64,000 nucleotides of DNA. Origin: Saposhnikovia divaricata. Its lineage: Eukaryota; Streptophyta; Magnoliopsida; Apiales; Apiaceae. The notes beneath the pieces are model-generated. The model did no database searches, was not told the origin of the DNA, and was given only the letters and a program-made list of their open reading frames with translations. The position numbers were made by a program, and so were the translations under genes. The stretch is from the NCBI GenBank assembly GCA_036435485.1, contig CM071599.1:11124803-11188802 (forward strand). Direction: 5' to 3'. This document shows positions 58,429-64,000 of the stretch, piece after piece (position 1 is the first letter of the stretch; the number at the start of each line of letters is the position of its first letter).

Positions 58429-59612
58429 TTTTTTTTTTAAGGAAAATGAATTTTATTAAACTGAAACATCATACAATAAATTCTCCAACAATGATTCAGG
58501 AGGAGACGAAAGCACTAAAAAGCAAGAATTTAAACAAGGAAAACGAGCCACCTCATGGGCAACCTTGTTTGCTTGCCTTGGAACAAAATCTACCAAAAAC
58601 GTCGGATTCAGTCGAAGCAACTCCACACAACTTTGAAGCACATGACCCACCTCGAGTTGATTCCCAGCATTACTACGCAGGGCTCTAACTGAAAGAAGAG
58701 AATCTGACTCAAAAGACACCTCTATTAAGCCCTTCTGATCAATCCATGATAAAGCCTCTCTAATACCGACCGCTTCTGCCTCAAAAATCGACCCTACCTC
58801 TGGCATACGACCAACTCTACCCCCCAAAAACTTCCCCTCATGATCCCTAAGAACCATGCCTACTGAGAACGTCTGAGTTTCAGAAGACAATGAAGCATCC
58901 ACATTGACCTTTAGTTTTCCTACTTCTGGATGTCGCCACCTTTGAGTGATAGCAGGCTCACCATTTCTACTATGACCATTACATCTCTTCTTATTCTTGA
59001 CAGCATCTACCCAATCATTAATCACCTGAGAACTCCAATCCATAGCTACCACTGGTGAAACTGTTTTATCATCCCAAACCTTCTTATTCCTCAATGCCAA
59101 ATCCCCCACAGAACTTTCGCCACTTTGCAAGCTTCTGTACTCGTACCACTGATAAGCTTATCAAGCAACCATTCCGAGGCTGAACTAACCTGTTGCATGT
59201 CCTGATTGACACCTGCATAAAGCCAACACTGAGAAGCAAATGAGCAAGTAAAAAACACGTGCAACATGCTTTCTTCATGCCCATCACACAATGGACATAT
59301 AACTGACAGATTCACCCCTTTATCTCTAAGTCTATCCTTAACTGGAATGTTATTACGGCCAAACCTCCATAGGAAAACTCTGATTTTGTGCGGAATGTTC
59401 AGTTTCCATATTCTGCTCAACCCATCACTCTGAATAGCTCTATTAGCTGTAATACCTTGCTCCTGCCAAACTCTATAACCAGATTTCACATTATAGTGCC
59501 CATCAACAAATTTCGACCATGCTACTCTATCTCTGATATCCCACTGAGGAATATAAGTTGCCAAGATTGCAGCTGCATCCTCCTCAGAAAACTGATCCTT
59601 TATCTTGTTTAC
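58429..59612 (-). mobile_element. 3' part of an L1-type LINE, cut by an Athila element
   Basis: Minus strand, in order: a zinc-binding reverse-transcriptase-associated domain (zf-RVT: WKLNIPHKIRVFLWRFGRNN, CPLCDGHEESMLHVFFTC), a linker, and an RNase H domain of the plant LINE type (VNVDASLS, GMVLRDHEGKFLGG, EAEAVGIREAL, ESDSLL, VDFVPRQANKVAHEVA), ending with an A-tail (T-run at 58429-58438 on the plus strand). A frameshift near 59100-59130 separates the two domains. The coding frame runs into the edge of the Athila LTR at 59612-59613, so the rest of the LINE should lie beyond the right edge of the window. Confidence 0.88.
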
Positions 59613-61034
59613 TGATGCGGTATATTTTTATGTTCGTTCACAGGGAGACAAGTTTTATCAATTTTAATTAAATGTCAAGAATTAAAAATAAAAATAATTA
59701 TTGAGAATTTTTGTATAAGTAAATAACGCAAATAAATGTGTTTTAAAATCGATTAACTAAAAGTCTAGGGCGACCAGGTTCACCATGTTTACAACGAAAC
59801 AAATTATACGGATGTGGTTAATTTAACGGATTTAAATAATTAGAGCATGTGTTAATCTCTCTCAAGCATTAACGCTCTCGGAAATCCAATTATGCTCTCG
59901 CACTAAAATTCAATTCCGCTAATCGTATGTATGCCTCTAGTGAATAAAATCTCTCAATCTATTATTCCTATTTGCAAATAATTAATTAATGATACCGGCC
60001 GATAACACAAATCAAATTTCATAACATATCGATTAGAATTATTTTATATCCGTTAAACAACTAATAAGATTAAAACATTATCGTGGTGTAAACATTGCTC
60101 CCCCTTACACCCCAGAAATAAACTACTCACTCATGTTATTAATAGAATTGACAAAAATAATTAAACAAGACATGTAAAACATATATTAACAAACAAGATA
60201 AAATTAAGGAGTACCTCAAATTTGCAATAAAATGGAGAATTAAGTCAAAATGTACATAAAAGAGAAGAAAGAAAATCAAGCCCCTAATTCCTCAAAAATT
60301 GCAGTAGTCGAATGAATGAAATAGAATGTTGCAGTGTATATTCCCCCATGCTCTAGCCGAATTCTCCAAAAGAAAAGATGTCTATGTTGTCTATATATGT
60401 TGTTGTCAATTGGGTGCCCTCTCCCCCTGCATTTGCCATCCATTTATAGCCCTTTCATGTGGCTTCAATTTGCATAAAATAAACACCTCCATCATTAATA
60501 TTCTTCATTATTAGCACCACTATTGCCAACCATTTTTTTTTCTTTCTTTTCCACCCCAACCACTCCACCAAAACAAACTTTCGGCTGCACTAATCAAAGC
60601 TTACAAATGGCCAATCAATCAATACACACACTTTACAATTTAATAAAATTCTAAAAGTAAAAAGATTTTTTTTATTAAAATTCGAAACTGAATTTTCTCC
60701 TCATATTTCGAGCTGCTCCAATCGGATTTTTGCATATTTAATCCCTCTTAATTGTAGATAATTTTCTAAGCTTCGCGTGGACTTTAAGATCGTCCAAATC
60801 CAATTTCTACAACTCCGGATATGAAATAAATACAGCAGAAAGCGGGTGTAGCTCAATAAATCCGAATTTTCTTCATTTTTAGCTCCAAAATAGCTCTTTA
60901 ATTCCAAATTCAGGAATTCTTATTTTCTACAATAAAACATTAAGATTTATTAAATAAATATCCAAATTATTGCAAAATGCAATTAAATATGTGAATACAA
61001 TTATCTAAAATATATATAAAAATATAACTTATCA
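59613..61034 (-). repeat. 3' LTR of the third Athila-type element
   Basis: About 1422 bp; minus strand starts TGATAAGTTATATT and ends ATATACCGCATCA. Contains GGAGTTGTAGAAATTGGATT and CACGCGAAG stretches also seen in the solo LTR at 43181-44817, so the families are related. Confidence 0.8.
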
Positions 61035-62580
61035 AACATCCCCACACTAAGCATTTGCACGTCCTCGGGCAAATAAGCGAAATAAAAACTAAATCCTAAC
61101 TAATATCACTTTCGTAGATGACACGATAGCATTGAGCATATGCAACAAGCCGTTAAACCCCTAGGCAGCCCTAGTAGGACGAGTTTTGTCTCGTGAGGGT
61201 TTATAGTGAATTTACCCACAAAATCCGATTTTTTCCTGCCAAGTCTCAAGTATGCAACATATCATTGTACTCCACACCAGTAAACCTCAATTGCACAATA
61301 CTGAAAGTTTGTTCACTTACACATCATATGCACAAGACTATCCAAGTAAGCACACAGTCTAGATAGACAAAAAGATCATGAAATATATATAAATGCCGCA
61401 TTCAATGAGTAACATGCTATGGATAGAAAATTAATCTCACATAACTCTTAAATCACACAAGTGTATAGGTGAAGTGTATTCGCTCAAGTTCAATCAATTA
61501 AGTCATGTGCTACCATACGCTTGGTTGTCCACCAAATCTCCACTACTTTGTATACTTGCATGCACAAATCAAAAGGTCTTTGTTAAAGGTTGTAACGTGG
61601 CTAAGGTGAAGGGTAGGGAATCAAGAAAAAGGCTAACAAGTGGCTAACTCGACAAACTAATAGAGCACAATGTTCATTTCTAATTAAAGCACTCAACATG
61701 AAATTTCGATCATGTAACAGCTGATCAGACTCTCACAAGCATTAAACTCCAAACACATATTATATGTACTTTTCCACTTTCATATTGCACAAACCAATGA
61801 ACACAACTCTATTCGATCTTTTATTTTCTTTTCTTTTTTTTCATTCTTTCTGTTTTTTTTATTTTATTCCCACCAAATTTTCACACTTTAACAAAGAAAT
61901 CCCCATACTATTCACTCACCAACCTCCAAATGAATCAAAATGCTCTACTAGTGAATCTAGAGAAGAATAAACGAGTAGGCTCAAGAATTTAGATCGGTGA
62001 TACACAAAAATAACGGATAAAAAGCTCAAAGGGGTTCACTAAGGATATATGATTCAAGGGTACTGTTTGGATAAATACGGTTAATCCTAGTGCCTTTATC
62101 ATTTTCATGCATACAGATATCATGTAATCTCAAAATGGTTTGAAAAAAGTTCTAGAGCGACATGCCAAATGATGAACAACACACAACAATAAAATTCGAT
62201 TGATATAAGATGTACCAATCATAAATTAGGCTCAAGATCTCACAGGGTGAAAGCATGCTTCAGTACTCACTAAATTTGACAATGATGGATCTCAAGTTTT
62301 AAAATTTTCGCAAGTACGTACAAGGAATCATCAAGTAACAAATGATTTTCTAGAGATATGACATGTCAAATAATCATGCAAAATAAGCTCACAAGATGTG
62401 TACCTATCCTTGTTAACACACTACGAGACGAGGCAATTAATTTTCTAATTTTTTAAATTTTTTTTTTTGATTTTATTAATCATCGAGAACTCATCCCCAT
62501 AATTAAGTGGTTCATTGTCCTCAATGAACAATTATATAAAAGAAAAGTAAGAAATATAAAGAAAAGTAAGAAATACTCCC
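61035..62580 (-). other. 3' untranslated region of the third Athila-type element
   Basis: A/T-rich, no coding frame. Contains GTCCTCGGGCAAATAAGC near the polypurine tract, the counterpart of the GAGGACAAGC stretch in the 47378-55387 element. Confidence 0.6.
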
Positions 62581-62589
62581 CTAATAGCC

Positions 62590-64000
62590 TGCTCAAACCA
62601 TTGGGTTGCCTCCCAATAAGCGCTCTTTACCATCATTAGCTTGACTTCTGCCTTTGAATCAAGGTTCCATGGAGAGATTGTCGAGCCGAATCGTCTCCAT
62701 TTTTCCAACAAATGCGCCGTCCACATATAATTTAAGGCGTTGACCGTTTACCTTAAATTTTTCTCCATCTTGCCCCATGATTTCAATAGCACCATGAAAT
62801 TTAACTCCAGTTACAGTGAAAGGTCCGGACCATCAAGATTTGAGTTTCCCAGGAAAGAGTCGAAGCCTTGAGTTAAATAACAACACCTTGTCACCAACTT
62901 CAAAATCTCTTCGCTGGATCATCTTATCATGCATTTTCTTCGTTCTCTCTTTGTAAATCCGGGAATTATCATAAGCATCAAATCGAAGCTCATCTAATTC
63001 ATTTAATTGAAGAAGTCTTGCTTGTCCCGCAGCCTTTAAATCCATGTTGAGTTCTTTTATAGCCCAAAAAGCACGATGTTCCAACTCAACTGGCAAGTGA
63101 CATGCTTTGCCATATACTAATCGATATTGGGTAGTTCCAATAGGGGTCTTATATGTTGTCCGATAAGCCCACAAAGCATCATCTAGCTTCAAGTACCAAT
63201 CTTTTCTAGATTTTGCAACCACCTACTCTAGAATGCTTTTAATTTGATGATTTGAAACCTCCACTTGGCCACTTGTTTGAGGATGATAAGCAAGACCAAC
63301 CTTGTGAGTGACACCATACTTCTTCAACAAAGTTTCAAATTGTCGGTGGTGAAAATGAGAACCACCATCACTTATCACGGTTCTTGGAACTCCAAAGCGC
63401 GGGAAGATGATTTTCTTGAAGAGATTCATAACAACCTTAGAATCATTGGTGCGCGATCCAATTGCTTCAACCCATTTGGAAACATAATCAACTGCAACTA
63501 AGATGTATTTCATGCTACAAGAAGTTGGGAACGGTCCCATAAAATCAATACCCCATACATCAAATGTCTCGACCTCAAGAATACCGGTCTGAGGCATCTC
63601 ATTGTGTTTAGAAATATTACCTGTTCTTTGACATGCATCACAATCCAAACAGAAATCAAGAGAATCTTTAAATAGAGAAGGCCAAAAGAAACCGGATTGA
63701 AGTACCTTAGTAGCAGTTTTAGAAGGACCATGGTGCCCTCCACATGCAAGAGAATGACAATGCTTGAGAATGTCATTAACTTCAAACTCAGGGACACATT
63801 TACGAAAGATCCCATCAGCACACTTTCGATACAAGAAAGGGTCATCCCAAAAATATTGTTTAGCATCATGATGGAACCGCTTTCGTTGTTGATAGGTCAA
63901 GTCTGGAGGATGAGAGCCACTCACACAAAAATTTGCAAAGTCTGCATACCATGGAGTTTTAGTGGCAACATCAAATAATTGATCATCAGGAAAAGAGTCA
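62590..64000 (-). pseudogene. Athila/Tat integrase, broken by in-frame stops
   Basis: From the window edge the minus-strand frame encodes the end of RNase H or linker (DDQLFDVATKTPWYADFANF), the zinc-binding region (CHSLACGGHHGPSKTATKVL, CLDCDACQR), and the integrase core (WGIDFMGPFP, ISDGGSHF, HPQTSGQVE). A TAG follows KSILE (about 63222). The same frame resumes with DWYLKLDDALWAYRTTYKTP and YGKACHLPVELEHRAFWA, and a TGA follows PGKLKS (62833). It then resumes with GPFTVTGVKFHGAIEIMG. Two single-base stops thus inactivate an otherwise collinear frame. Confidence 0.9.

Larger units (their letters stand above)
59613..64000 (-). mobile_element. 3' part of a third Athila/Tat-type Ty3-gypsy element
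   Basis: Minus strand: integrase from the right window edge, a long 3' untranslated region, a polypurine tract TAGTGTGGGGATG (61035-61049), and the 3' LTR (59613-61034). Five bases left of the LTR (59608-59612, TTTAC) should be one copy of the target duplication. The 5' part lies outside the window. Confidence 0.88.

Overview
This is a plant nuclear genomic window. It is A/T-rich, it has genes split by GT-AG introns, and transposable elements of nearly every plant order are nested inside each other. The elements include Ty1-copia, a chromodomain Ty3-gypsy element, Athila-type Ty3-gypsy elements, an L1-type LINE, a tRNA-derived SINE, Helitrons, hAT, Mutator-like, CACTA and Stowaway elements. 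The organism is a eudicot. The kinase family and the Athila load would fit an asterid such as Asteraceae, but that is a guess; no species can be read from the window.

The biological core (about 5.1-37 kb) is a cluster of receptor-like-kinase genes built from two different kinase domains in one protein. Domain 1 resembles the CrRLK1L/FERONIA-type cytoplasmic kinase and sits in one long exon behind a single predicted membrane segment, with no ectodomain. Domain 2 resembles an RLCK-VII/PBS1-type kinase, is split over five exons, and has lost canonical catalytic residues. Five copies or remnants are visible: A (5150-5995, last exon only, split by a solo LTR), B (11406-12408, minus strand, domain-1 pseudogene), C (13253-18532, the only copy whose six exons keep one open frame, about 768 residues), D (26290-26773, truncated domain-1 pseudogene) and E (27683-36883, in frame from domain 1 to the stop but cut in its first exon by a young 5.7-kb chromovirus, and frameshifted near its start). 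C and E are tandem kinase-pseudokinase genes, an architecture known from cereal disease-resistance proteins. Their role here is inferred.

Region by region: 1-5006 is the 5' two-thirds of a minus-strand copia element inserted in copy A. At 6.9-9.1 kb lie two non-autonomous TIR elements. A minus-strand Helitron (9232-10903) and a related plus-strand Helitron (20741-22429, carrying a SINE) flank copies B and C. The 3' flank of C carries a hAT element and a Mutator-type MITE that are absent from the matching flank of E. At 22.4-26.2 kb there are more Helitron ends and an LTR remnant. At 38.8-39.9 kb lies a broken DC1 (cysteine/histidine-rich) gene on the minus strand, followed by a CACTA element at 40.5-42.8 kb.

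The right third (43-64 kb) is mostly Athila-type sequence: a 1.64-kb solo LTR, a complete-ended but pol-less 8.0-kb element (47378-55387) that contains a reversed fragment of the plastid accD gene, and the 3' part of a third element on the minus strand (59613-64000) inserted in a LINE. The 8.0-kb element itself sits inside an older TIR element marked by repeated GATACGCC motifs. No rRNA gene, intact tRNA gene or CRISPR array was seen.
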